The position numbers and the translations under genes were made by a program. Shown one piece after another: positions 22,620 to 34,439 of a stretch of 64,000 bases of DNA (the first letter of the stretch is position 1; every line of letters begins with the position of its first letter). This DNA is from Petaurus breviceps papuanus (Eukaryota; Chordata; Mammalia; Diprotodontia; Petauridae): positions 56,296,031 through 56,360,030 of the forward strand of contig JAMXIF010000003.1 of NCBI GenBank assembly GCA_028583685.1, in the 5' to 3' direction. The notes under the pieces are model-generated. The model did not search any database and was not told the origin of the DNA. It saw only the letters and a program-made list of their open reading frames with translations.

Positions 22620-24335
22620 AAATCCTTTCCCCAAAAGATAAGTTATAAATGTATGAGAATGAAAAAAAATTCCCAAAGAACTGAAAATTATTAATAATCA
22701 TATGAACATTCCAAATGAATTGGATTAATTTACTAAGAGAACTATAAATCAAAACCATACTGAGTTTTGCCTTGATATCCACAAAATTGATAAATATGAC
22801 AAAACTGAAATATTCACTCCTGATTTTTATCTTACTCTATTTTTTCTTAATAATTATTATTTGTTACAAAAATCTTCTGTGAATGAATTTGGTATAGGTG
22901 GTCCTCTGGGGAAATTCTGTTGATATAAACAGCAAAATACCAATAAAAGAATTTTCAATGAAATGGCAAAACTAAAATTGGGTTCTTTGATAAGAAAACC
23001 TATTTTAAATGCAGAGAGAAGAAAATTAAATCAAAGTAACAAATGATAAATGAAATTCACAACTTAAAAAAAAGAAATTTAAAAAACCTGATTAGAACTA
23101 TTATGAAAATTATATGCTAAAAATTGAAAACTCAAAAATGTAAAATAAAAGAATATCTTTAAAAATGAAGTATCTATTTTAACAGGAAAAAGTAGAGATT
23201 TAATTCAGTTTCCAAAAAGGGAAATAACTAGCTTTACAGGAAATACTAAGAGAGAAAACACATCTTCTTCTTGATAGATTTGATGGATTCATGGGAGAAT
23301 TATATCAAACATTTTTATAATAAAATTAATAAAAACCCTACCCAATTTGCTCAAAAATTAAGAAGCCACCTTTCCAAACTCAGTGATGTCCCCAACACCT
23401 AACCTGATACCAAAACCATGGAAGAATAAAATTTTAGTCCTAGATTCCGGTATCACCAATGAACATTGGTTCAAAACTTTAAAACAAAATCCTATTAAAC
23501 AGGCTATAGAAATTTCACCCAAGAAATTATTCATTATCTTAAAGATGAAGTTGTACCAGGGAAGCATGGATGGTTCAAAAGATGAGAATAGTCAGTATTG
23601 GAGAGGTTGTGGGAAGATAGGTGTATACCAGTACATTGATGGTGAAGCTATGAATAAATAAAACCACTTTGCACAACAATTTGTATTATGCAAACAAAGT
23701 TACTAAAATGTTCGTACTCTTTGACCCAGATATTCTACTAATAGGAATATATCCCATGAAAAAATTGATTGAAAGTCTTCTTATAAACCAGTATATTTTT
23801 AATAACTCTTTTGTGGAACATAAAACTAGAAAATGAGCACATAGCCTAACTTTTGGGCAATGTAAAAAAAAATCATAGGAATTCAATGCAATGAGATATT
23901 ACTTTGCAGTAAGAAAGGAAGAATATGAGGAATAAGTATAGTATGAACTGATATTATGAACTAAGCATAGGAATAAGAAGAACAAATGCAGAGTGGAGTA
24001 AGCAGATGAAAGAAAACAATGAATACAGTGAGTATAACAATGTAGATTTTTAAAAAAGCCCTACAAAACAATAAAAAATTAACATTGTAAAATTATAGAA
24101 GACAAGTATGGCTCCAGAGAAGACATATGAAAAAAATCCCCATAAACTTTTATTTCTCTGCACTTCTTTGCAGAGTAGGGAGATCAATATGTGAAGAATA
24201 TTACATATACTTTCATGTTATTTCCAATTTGTTGATTTTTTTTCCTGATGATTTTTCTCATACCTATTTGTCTTTTTTTCCCTTTTTTTTATCAATTTTC
24301 TTTGTAGCCTGGGGATGAGAAAAGGGAGAAATTTA
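22620..24335 (+). mobile_element. Old L1 relic, part 2 and 3' end
   Basis: 22620-22840 reads as ORF2 C-terminal sequence (ataaatcaaaaccatactga, gatatccacaaaattgataa). From about 22920 ORF2 sequence from further upstream reappears (ttgggttctttgataagaaa, gattcatgggagaattatat). From 23550 the C-terminal end returns (ggttgtgggaagataggtgt, tactctttgacccagatatt, caatgagatattactttgca). The order implies two L1 copies or an internal rearrangement. The 3' end is near 24335. Confidence 0.65.
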
Positions 24336-24379
24336 TGTCTTTTTCAAAAGTCAAAAGCTCTGGGGCTTCCAGATTATGT

Positions 24380-25404
24380 GAAAAAAAAAAGATAATGGGC
24401 CAAACATTTTCTCCAACCCTCCAGGAAACTGTTAAAAATAGAAATTGTGCATGAAAGATAAGGCAACTTCAGCTCTTTCCATGGTTTAAGAAAACATTTA
24501 GGATGTAAAAGAAGGGGAAATTGTTTTTTTTTTCCAAACTCAGGAATTGATATTCACTGACCCTATGGTTTACTTAGTACCACCTCACACAGTGTCAACA
24601 TCAAGGTCAGCACAAGCAGACCCAAGGACACTACATAGGCTTAAATCAAAACATACTTATGAACCTTTTCACCTTTCCCCCCTTCCATTGATGTTGAGTC
24701 CCCAGCTCCAGACTGCAGAACATTACTTGAACCTCTCCACCAATTTCAGCCCTAGCTTGGGGAATTGAAGGTGGGAGTTAGTGGGGAACACACTCTGCTG
24801 GCACTAGGGAAAGGCGGCTTTGAATTGCCTGTTCTGGGCCAGGAAATTGGGAAACAAAAGTAGGACAGGTCACCAGGAATGGCCACAATTTTGTGTTAAA
24901 GGCTGTACATTCCTCCATTCAGCCTGAGGGAAAGAATACAGCAACCAATTGGGTCTAATAGCTGACTAAGCAAAAGTCATTTGGACAGAAATTAAGATTT
25001 GTGAACTCAGAAATTTCCATTGTAAGAGAAGATTGAAACATTTGATATTTACTCCCAAGGAAACTACAATCAGAGAAATTCAAGAAGTGAATACAAAGGA
25101 AAATAAAGAAGGAAAATGGACTGAAAATACCAAAAATTTTGGGAAGAAGAAAACTCAAAGACCTTGAACATAAAAAAATAAATTAGCAGAAAAAGCTTTA
25201 GCAGAAGGCAATATGGCCTCCAGATCTAGTAAACAATTCAGTTATTTATGAATAATACTGTATAAAAGGTAAATTTATCCAATGATTGAGATAGAGGACC
25301 CTGTAGAATTTGAAAAAAACATAAAATACTATTCTTGAGCAGTTTAAAAGACAAATGAAAATTTTGAGTATCAGTTTTCTGTCCTGCACAACAAAAATGA
25401 GCAG

Positions 25405-25449
<45 letters not shown>

Positions 25450-26045
25450 TGATCTACAACAGCAAGCCTCACTGAAAGAACAACAAAAAGAACAATAGAT
25501 TGGGAAGGTAAATACATATAACTGAAGGACAGCGTAGAAGAGAAGCAAAAAGCAATAACTTTAAAAGAAAATTGTGTACTATTCAAGCAGAACATACTAA
25601 TTTTGAAGACATGATGCCTAAAGATTAGCTAAGTAATATAGGTTTCTCAAAAGAACAAGACAAAATAACCCCTAAGATGATAAATGAAACAAATGCTAAA
25701 GGAAAAAGGTCCAAAACTGCTAAATATGGAAAAAAATTCCAGTTGAAAGAATTCACTGATTACGTCCAGGAAAAACCCAAAGGTACAAACTGCAAGACAC
25801 ATTGTGTTCAAATTTAATAATTCACTTCAGAGACAAGTTTTGCAAGCCATCAAAAGAAAAATCTTCAAATAAAAAGGAAACATTTTCAAAAAATCCAGGC
25901 TTTTTCCACACACCACTATTCCTGAAAGAAAATGGTATAAATGGAGCTCAGGACAAAGCCCAAGGTCACCTATCCTCCAAATCTGAGATTAAACACAGGA
26001 CAAAAGATATATTAATGATAATTATTAATATAAAGAGGAGCTGAA
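24380..26045 (+). mobile_element. Probable old L1 5' UTR and ORF1 relic
   Basis: 24380-24940 is comparatively G+C-rich with no coding signal, as in L1 5' UTRs. 25640-25900 resembles the ORF1 end in older marsupial L1s (acaaactgcaagacacattg, tgttcaaatttaataattca, gcaagccatcaaaagaaaaa). It holds a pure 34 A run. Frames are broken. The first part is only a probable assignment. Confidence 0.5.
25411..25444. repeat. Poly(A) run, 34 bp
   Basis: Uninterrupted A34 inside the old ORF1-like relic. It may be the tail of a very short insertion or replication slippage. Confidence 0.95.
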
Positions 26046-26514
26046 ACATTTTTTGAAAGAAAAGTAGCACTAAAGAGATTATGTGCCTCCTAAACATCTC
26101 AATCAAGATAAATACACTAGTTAATAAATGCAGTAGGCAAGGACAATGTAACCAATAGAGTGAGCATAGAGATACTACTAAGAGGTTTGTTTTTAAATGT
26201 ACACAGTGACACATGGGTGAAGGCAGAAACAGTTGGTGTTTACAGAGAAGGAATGGGCAGAAGGTATTATGGAAAGAAACTGGTAACAACTGCATTTTGG
26301 TATTTGACAAATCTACCTATCCTGGGTGAGACAGAGTTGGGGGCAACTGATGCCTGGAGGAGTGGAAGAGTGTGGCACAGGGAAAAGAATTCCAGACAAA
26401 TGTGTGGGGGCAGGGAGAGGAAGAGGATGACAAGAGAGATGGTATAGCTCACTGGTGGGCTTCAAAATCAGGGACTTGCTGAGGAAAGAACTCTACCAAA
26501 AGGTAGTTCTAGAT
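26046..26514. other. Unassigned DNA
   Basis: A/G-rich sequence (agggagaggaagaggatgac near 26414). Composition resembles the A/G-rich 3' part of L1/HAL1 but no landmark is clear. No credible gene. Confidence 0.4.
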
Positions 26515-26770
26515 GGGACTTTGGATAGAGTGCATGGAATTAGGGACACAAGTTCAAAGACACTGGTTGTATAACTCTGGGCAAATCACTTAACCTTTTT
26601 TTGTTTTAATTTCATTATCTAAAAAATTGGGACATAATAAAAGCACCTACCTCTCAGGAGTGTTGTGAGGATAAAATTAGATAATAATCATGATGTACAT
26701 AGCACGGTTCCTGGTACATAGTTAGGGCTATACAGATGTTTATTGCTATTCTTATTATTAATGATTATTA
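26515..26770 (+). mobile_element. CORE-SINE
   Basis: Order: gactttggatagagtgcatg, ctgggcaaatcacttaacct, tgttgtgaggataaaattag, catagcacggttcctggtac, then a 3' part ending gctattcttattattaatga. Confidence 0.85.
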
Positions 26771-26850
26771 TGACAATACCACCACCACAACTACTACTAT
26801 TACTGCTTCTGCTGCTGCTGTTGCTTCACTACTATTAATACTTCTACTAG
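26771..26850. repeat. Decayed trinucleotide repeat
   Basis: Mixed acc, act, gct and ctg units follow the CORE-SINE 3' end, a derived simple repeat that has diverged in blocks. Confidence 0.75.
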
Positions 26851-27754
26851 GCATTACTCTGGAAATGAAGCATAATAGAAAAAGGGAAAGATTCTAAAAG
26901 GGAGACCCTAGAATGAATACCTTGTAAGCTTTGATAGGATGAAGACATAGAGAAAAGAGGGAGACCAGATAATTATAGGAACAATGAATTAGAGAATGAG
27001 GCTCTAGAGGAAACAAAAAGAGTAGATGGATAATGAAGAGAGTATAAGTTTCAGAGCAGATGCCAAACTTCATTGGCACATGGAGAATCTACACTGGTAT
27101 TTCATTTACCAATGAAAGCATAAGTAGAATTTTATTAATAGTTTAGATTTGTTAAATTGGTTGCTCAAATATAACTTTAAGAGGATTAGAATTTGACTAA
27201 GATTCAAACACATTAGCTTTAAGTAATAGTGATTTAAAGGAACAAAAACATAACTATTTTAAATTACTTGTTACTTATAATTTTTTCATAGAGATGATGT
27301 GGGAAATCTAAAGTAGAAGAGCTCAAAGTATGAACTGAAAATATATTTCACATTTTTTTTCATTCAGACCAAATAATAATAACAATGTTTTATGCTTGCA
27401 AAAATAGTATGAAATGGAAATATCAAATATATATTGATTTTTTCATAGTACTGGAAATTTAAATATGTTGATAATACTAAAATACCTCAAATGTTTGGCA
27501 AATTATCTGATCCACTAGTAATTATTTGTAGCCATCTTTACTCAACACAAAATGTAAAATTATTGTGTGGATTACACTATATTCTGTATTCTGTATGTGA
27601 ACACAAATTGTAAGCTGACAAAACTGGAAAATAGCTTCAGTAAGTCTTGGTTAAACAATACCTGAGCATATAAAATTTCCAACTATCAGTGGACTACATT
27701 TCATAATTTCCTCAAGTAGTATTTCACATCTAATATAAATAGAGTAGAATCTCA
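26851..27754. other. Unassigned AT-rich DNA
   Basis: No gene or recognised repeat. Frames are short. Confidence 0.45.
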
Positions 27755-28420
27755 CATCTCATAAACAATGAGGACAGGTACTAGGTATGGGATCAAAGAG
27801 TACATGTTTGGGAGCAAGGTGCAAGAAGATTGGAAAGGTAGGATGGAGCTAGGTGATACAAATCTTTGAATGCCAAACAGAACATTTTATATGGATCCTG
27901 TAGGCAAGAAAGAATGACTGAATTGTATTGAGTAGAGGGATGACATGGTCAGACTTGTACCTTAGGAAAATCACTTTAGTAACCCAATGGAGAACTGATT
28001 AGAGTAAGGTGAAACTTGAGAGAGGCAGACTCACTAGCAGGCTATCACAATAATCTAGGCATAATGTGATTAGGTCTTGCAGTAGACTGATGGCAGTGTC
28101 AGAGCAGAGATGGGGTTGTGTTAGAGAAATGCTTCAAAGGTTAAATCAACAGCATTTGAAAACAAATATGGGAAGTAAGATACAGTGAGGATTCCAGGAT
28201 GACTCCTAGGTTCAAAATAGGTGGAAGAATGGGGATGACAGAGGGGGCAATATCCTGGTGGAGATGAAATGAAATGGGATCATGGGAATAACAAGAGGTT
28301 GTTAGTCTTCATAATAGGGGAATTCAGGGGGTTAGAAAAGTGAATGTTTTATTGTGGGAATTGAGTGAAACATTGATTCTATCTTGTAAATCAATTCTGG
28401 AGCTAGCTTAATTTTTATTC
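27755..28420 (-). mobile_element. LINE-2 relic, well preserved
   Basis: Antisense L2 in clear order: gcaaggtgcaagaagattgg, tttgaatgccaaacagaaca, atgacatggtcagacttgta, taggaaaatcactttagtaa, caggctatcacaataatcta, ccaggatgactcctaggttc. It covers the C-terminal part of L2 ORF2 without the 3' terminus. The best-preserved L2 segment in the window and a useful yardstick for the others. Confidence 0.85.
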
Positions 28421-28499
28421 ATATATGGGTGTAACGTAACTTTTTTTTTGTGAAAACTTCAATTATGGAACCTGGGAAAAAGAAACTATCTCATTTAAA

Positions 28500-31314
28500 A
28501 TATATTTTTATTTGAAACTAAATTTTATGTTTATTTTTAGTTTACATCATTCATTTCCACAATATTTTGAGTTACAAATTTTCTCCCCAACTTTCTCCTA
28601 CCCACCTCCCCAAAACAATGATCCCACTGAATACCCCCTGCCCCAATCTGCTCTCTCCTATATCCTCCCTCATTTGCCCTCCAACTTTCCAGTAGGGCAA
28701 GATGGATTTCTCCGCCCCAGTGCCTGTATACCTTATTTCCTAGTTGCATGAATATATAAGTGTATATGTATATATAAACATTTCATTTTAAAACTTTGAA
28801 TTTCTGATAGGTAGTATATGTTAAGACTGACTATATTTCCCTACATCCTATCCCACCCCCACTTGTTCAATTCTCTACTTTGACCCTGTCCCTTTTCAAA
28901 AGTGTGTGCTTATAGCTTCCCTCCCCACAACCTTCCCTACCCTCCATCATCCCCCCTCTCATCCCCTTCCTCCCTACTGTCCTGTAGGGGGAATACCCTA
29001 TTTAGTGTGTATGTCATTCCCTCCCTAAGCTAAATTCAATGAAAGTAAGATTGACTCATTCCCTTTTGCCTTCCTGTTCTTCCCCCTCCATTGTAACAGT
29101 TTTCCATTGCCTCTTCTAATATAATATAATTCACCCCATTCTGTCTCTCCCCATCTCCTCTCATTATATTCCTCTTTCACCTCCTAATTTCACCTTTTAA
29201 GTATCATCCCTGCCTATTCAATTTGTCCTGTGCCTTCTGTCTAAGTAAACCTGTACACATATATACACACACTCACATATGTATTCATAAACCTATATAA
29301 GCTCCTATATAGACATATATGCATGTATACATACACATAGATGCATATAGGTACATATACACACATTATATATATGTGTATATACATACATACATACACA
29401 CTTTTATATTTCCTTCAACTATTCTCATACTGAGAAAAGTTTCAAAACTTACAATTATTGTTTTTCCATGTAGGAATGTAAATAGCTCAACTTTGATAAG
29501 TTCCTTATGATTTCTTTTCCCTGTTTACCTTCTCATGCTTCTCTTGCTTCTTGTGTCTGAATGTCAAATTTTCTATTCAACTCTGGTTTTTTCATCAAAA
29601 ATGCTTGAAAGTACTCATTCCATTGAATGACCATATTTTCCTCTGAAACATGACACTTAGTTTTGCTGGGTAGGTGAATCTTGGTTTTAATCCCAGCTCC
29701 TTTGACCTTGGGAATATCATATTCTAAGCCCTTTGATCCCTAAGTATAGAAGCTGCCAGATCCTGTGTTATCCTGATTGTGTTTCAACAATACTCAAATT
29801 GTTTCTTCGTGGCTGCTTTTAATATTTTCTCCTTGATCTGGGAACTCTGGAACCTGGCTATAATATTCCTAGAAGTTTTCTTTTTGGAATCTTTTTCAGG
29901 AAGTGATCAATGCATTCTTTCAATCTGTACTTTGCCCTCTGGTTCTAAAACATGAGGGTAAATTTCCTTGAGAAATTCTTGAAGGACAATTTCTAGGTTC
30001 ATTTTTTGATCATGACTTTCAAGTAGTCCAATAATTTTTAAATTATCTCTCCTGGATCTATTTTCCAGGTCAGTGGTTTATCCAGTGAGCTATTTCACAT
30101 TGCCTTCTATTTTTTGATTTGGTTGGATCTGTTTAATAGCATCTTGATTTCTCATAAACACACTAGCTTCCATTTGCTCCAATCTAATTCTGAAGGTATT
30201 ATTCTCTTCAGTGAACTTTTGAGATTCTTTTTCCATCTGGAAAATTTGACTCTTTAAGGAATTCTCCTCATTGACTTTTTGAGCCTCTTTTGCTATTTGA
30301 GTTAGTCTATTTTTTAAGGTGTTATTTTCTTCAGTCAGGTTGTTGCCACTTTTTTTCATGATTTTCTTGCATCATTCTCATTTCTCTTCCCAATTTTTCC
30401 TCCACTTCTCTTATTTGGTTTTCAAAATAGTTTTAAAGGTCCTCTTTTGCCTGTAACAAGCTCGTATTTTTCTTGTAAGCTTTTGTTGCAGGAGTTCTGA
30501 CTCTGCTGTCTTCTTCCTGCTCCATGCCTTGATCCTTTTTGTCCCCAACAAAGGAATCCAAAGTCTGACTGCTGTGCTTGCCCCACATTCCCTGCTTGCT
30601 CCTGTTGCCATTCAACCATTTGACTCTTGAGGCACAGTAGAGCTCTGCTTTCAGAGAGGAGAGTTTTGTCCCAAATAGATGGGGTTTTCTCAGCTGCCAG
30701 AGCTATTAGTTGGGTGCCCTCTCAGAAGCCTTCGCTGACTGACACACTGGTCATGCACCCCAATACCTCCACCCAGGCCAGAGATCCAGATCCAAGCAGG
30801 TTAAAGCAAGAACAATTATCCTCAGACTGGTTGTTTGGTACCCCTACAATCTGCAGGACAGGAGTTCTGAAGCAGCCACAAGGTAGTAGCCACCATATCT
30901 CAGCTGCTTCTCACCCCAGGGGCAAAGGCCGGACCTCACACCCAGACTCCCTGTTCCCAAAGTCTATTGACCTATCCCTTTTTTTTGGTATTTATAGGTT
31001 GATAATTCTGGAAACCATCACAGCTTCTGGTGACCTACTCACCTGATGTCGCTCTAGCCATGGCTTGTTGGGCTGCCCTGAGGCTAAAATCTCAGACTCA
31101 TGTGGGGCTGGGCTGGGCTCCTAGCAAGCTGTGCTGGACCCTTCCTGCCTGCCTGCCAGGCTGTCTTCAGTGGGAAGTTAGTTTCTGTCTGTCACTTTGT
31201 GGGTTTTGTAGCTCTAAATTTTGTTTAGAATCATTTTTTACATGTATTGGAGGAGGTAGAAGCAGGAGCCCTGCAGAAGTCCTCTTTCTACTCCGCCATC
31301 TTGGCTCTGCCCCC
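28500..31314 (-). mobile_element. HAL1-like element 2 (5' UTR, ORF1, no ORF2)
   Basis: Same architecture as element 1. The 5' start in its own sense is near 31314 (gcagagccaagatggcggag on the minus strand), followed by a G+C-rich 5' UTR to about 30620 and then ORF1. An N-terminal piece lies at 30422-30619 (GQAQQSDFGFLCWGQKGS). A coiled-coil piece of 89 codons lies at 30090-30359 (NNLTEENNTLKNRLTQIAKE, RIRLEQMEASVFMRNQDA). The C-terminal region is at 29750-30060. A TA/CA simple repeat (29250-29400) and an A/G-rich 3' part follow, ending near 28500. ORF1 is broken between these pieces. By eye it is closer to element 3 than to element 1. Confidence 0.8.
29250..29400. repeat. TA/CA/TACA simple repeat inside HAL1-like element 2
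   Basis: Alternating tatata, cacaca and tacata words over 150 bp. The same kind of repeat lies at the equivalent place in element 3 (about 40130-40290), between the ORF1 C-terminal region and the A/G-rich 3' part. Confidence 0.85.
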
Positions 31315-32155
31315 TATTGCATTTTTTGAACTTAGTTTTGTATGACTGGAAACCTGGACTAATTCTACCTATTTCTTAGAGTCCTTTAATTGAGGACTTA
31401 GGTTATGTTGACCAAAGACCCACTCAGATCCAAATACCAGTGCAATGAATTTTCTTACAATTGTACATCTCAAGCAACTCATAGATCTTATGTAACAACT
31501 GGCCCCATATTGATTAATAAGTTATTGCTTTCATGTTCCTTTGATTGTTTATAGACACTTTAAGGGAGTTGGAACAATTCTTTTTTGAATTCAGGTCATT
31601 TCACCTATGTGCTCTTCACTTCCCCAAATTGGAAAGTCCCTAAACTTTCCTCCAACTAGAAATCAGGTAACCTACTGTTACATTATTTACTTTTAGCTTA
31701 TTAGTCTTAATTGGTGGATTGCTTTTAAGGTATAAAAATATGTCTCCCCCAGCATTTGGGTTCGGGTCTAAGTGAGGAGGTCTGCTCTTGTTTTGTTAGG
31801 CAATTAGCTTGCACTATTTAGTAAGTCAATATGCCAGGAAGATAGAAGTTTAATTCCCAAATCATTTCATATTTCACCTGCCACATTAAGGAGTAAAGGT
31901 CACTTCATCATGTGAGATGAGGGTGAAGGAGGAGAAAGGAACATAAGATACCTCAGCATGATGACATAAGGAGGAGGGGAGGAGGTAGTTCACAGTGACC
32001 TCAGTTTCTCCTGTAAAATATGAGATAATATTCTAAATTGAGAGTGTGAGGGTGGGGAGTTGGTAGAACTTTGAGGAAGGATGGAAATAATTGGGAGAAC
32101 TGTAGAGAAAGAGATAGTGAGTTGATAACTACTGAAGTACTGAAGATTATCTAGC
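31315..32155. other. Unassigned; LTR-like candidate at 31400-31880
   Basis: A TATA-like ggtataaaaatatg at about 31730 followed by a cctccc/tctgctc-rich stretch recalls an LTR promoter. I could not find matching TG...CA ends or a target duplication, so I leave it unassigned. No gene seen. Confidence 0.3.
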
Positions 32156-32170
32156 AGAAGTTAAGGTCTA

Positions 32171-32325
32171 AGGGGTGGCCAGTTGGCTCAGTGAGTAAGA
32201 GCACTACTCCAGTGTTGGGATGACCTGGGGATCAAATCTGGGCTCAGATACTTAGCACCACACCCAGAAATAACTAGCTGTGTAACCTTGAGCAAGTTAC
32301 TTAACCCTGATTGCTTAACAAAAAA
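32171..32325 (+). mobile_element. tRNA-SINE (ggctcagtgagtaagagc family), 15 bp TSD
   Basis: Sense copy: aggggtggccagttggctca, gtgagtaagagcactactcc, gttgggatgacctggggatc, gtaaccttgagcaagttact and a short A-rich tail. A perfect 15 bp TSD, agaagttaaggtcta, lies at 32156-32170 and 32326-32340. Confidence 0.95.
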
Positions 32326-32340
32326 AGAAGTTAAGGTCTA

Positions 32341-33062
32341 GCTGAAATTATGCAATTCAATTTTAATGCTCCCATTAGAATGGTTCTGTGATTTTTCCAA
32401 CTTTGTTTAGTAACAGGTGTCTAAAACAAAAAGCAGCATGGTGGAATGTATACAAGGCTGAAGTTTGGCTGGGTATAATCAGTTATGTAATAATGGGGCT
32501 AAGGATTTAAGATTTAACAGTTTTAAAATAACGCATAAAACACAAACTTAAGGTTTTTTGTCACTTGTGCTAGATCAATATAATACAGTAGTATAAGTGA
32601 TACTGTGATAAGGTTGAGTGCATCCATATGTCAGGGAAAGAATTAAAACATCTTGGGGCCAAGGAGAAGGAAACTATATACTGAATGTTTTTTTTCTCCC
32701 TACAGTTGATACGATGCAAATTGATTCCACCACATCAGACTTGGTGTCTAATTTGAAGAGTATAGCTGGTGTTGACATGTACCTAGAGAAAATAGATCAC
32801 TATTTGTACAAAATTAGTTAATTATAAAGAAGTTGGTTCAATATATTTGTCACATGAAGAGAGGAAACTGGAAATAAATGTGAGCCCTGACTAAGCTCTA
32901 GGTATCGGGGCTCTAAATCTGGCATCCTTAAACTTGTCTTAAGATATTTTGATGAATATATCTCAATATTTCACCATAACTGGTTTCTTTTGTTATTCTA
33001 TGCATTTTATATTAGAAATTGTAATGATATTTTAAAAAGTAATCCATATATTTCACTAGACT
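32341..33062. other. Unassigned DNA
   Basis: No repeat or gene recognised. A short frame near 32618-32821 has no family features. Confidence 0.4.
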
Positions 33063-34135
33063 GCCAAAGGCATCAGTTAAAAATAGGGAGAAAGAAATTA
33101 AGAAAACTATTGAACTAATAAATAAAACTAAGAGATAAAAAAGAATAAAAATTACAAACCTCTGGTCAATTTGATTTAAAGAAAGGAAAAAGAAAAACAA
33201 ATTACCAGTATCAAAAATGAAAAGAATGAATTTAGCTCCAATGTAGAGGAAATTCAGACAATAATTAGGAATTATTTTGTTCAACAGGCCATAAATTTGA
33301 CAGTCTTAGGGAAATGGGTTAATATTTACAAAGATATAAATTGCTGAGATTAATAGAAGAGGAAATAAAACACTTAAACAGCCCCATCTTAGAAAAAGGA
33401 TATTTAATAAGTCCTCAATGAACTCCTTAGGAAAAAATCTCCAGGGCCAGATGGATTTACAAGTGAATTTGATCAAACATTAAAAGAACAATTAATTCCA
33501 ATACTATATAGACTATTTGGGAAATTTGTTGTAGAAGGAGTCGTACCAAATTCTCTTTATGAAACAAATATGATATTGATACCTAAACTGGGAAGAGCCA
33601 AAAAAAGAAAGAACATTCATTATAGACCAATTTCCCTAATGAATATAGATGCAAAATTTTAAAATAAAATATTAGCAAAAAGATTACAGCAGCTTATCAT
33701 GAAAAAAATAGACTTTGATCAGGTAGGATTTATACCAGGAATGCAGAACTGGCTCATTATTTGGAAAACTATCAGGATGATTGATTATATTAACAAAAAT
33801 CTAACAGAAACCATATGATTTTCTCAACAGATGCAGAAAAAGCTTTTGATAAAATACAACACCCATTTCTATTGAAAACACTGGAGAGCTTAGGAATAAA
33901 TGGAGCCTTTCTTAAAATTATAATTTGCATCTAGCTAAAAGATCATGGGTGAAAGGATGTCTATCATAGCCACTGTTTTTCAGCATGGTACTAGAAATGT
34001 TAGCTTTAGCAATGAGATGAAAAATAAATTGAAGGAATTAGAATAGACAATGAAGAAACTAATTTATCACTCTTTGAAGATATGATGATATACTTAGAGA
34101 ATTAAGTAAAAAACTACTTGAAATAATAAACAACA

Positions 34136-34282
34136 GGGGCGGCCAGGTAGCACAGTGGGTAAGAGCACCGGCTCCAGTGTTGAAAAGACCTGGAGATCGA
34201 ATCCTGGGCTCAGACACTTAGCACCCACCCAGAAACACCTGGCCGTATAACCTTGAGCAAGTTACTTAACCCCAATTGCTTA
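34136..34282 (+). mobile_element. SINE dimer, first unit
   Basis: Full tRNA-SINE unit starting ggggcggccaggtagcacag and ending ccccaattgctta with no A tail. The next unit starts at the following base. The left TSD, gaaataataaacaac, is at 34120-34134. Confidence 0.93.
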
Positions 34283-34439
34283 GGGGCAGCCAGGTGGCTC
34301 AGTGAGTAAGAGCACCGGCTCCTGTGTCGGGATGACCTGGATCAAATCTGGGCTCAGATACTCAGCACCACACTCAGAAATAACTGGCCGTGTAACCTTG
34401 AGCAAGTTACTTAACCCCGATTGCTTTAAAAAAAAAAAA
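34283..34439 (+). mobile_element. SINE dimer, second unit
   Basis: Full unit starting ggggcagccaggtggctcag and ending ccccgattgctttaaa plus A tail. The right TSD, gaaataacaaacaac, is at 34440-34454 and differs from the left copy by one base. No duplication lies between the two units, so the dimer was probably inserted as one molecule into the L1. Confidence 0.93.

Noticed and set aside
29250-29400. Regularly spaced short repeats resembling an array
   Set aside because: Simple TA/CA repeat within a retroelement; no direct repeat-spacer structure, so not CRISPR.
31400-31880. Possible further solo LTR with a TATA-like box
   Set aside because: No TG...CA ends with matching flanking repeats could be found.
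34136-34439. tRNA-like heads of SINEs as tRNA genes
   Set aside because: They have A tails, TSDs and SINE bodies, and recur in the window; they are retroposed SINEs.
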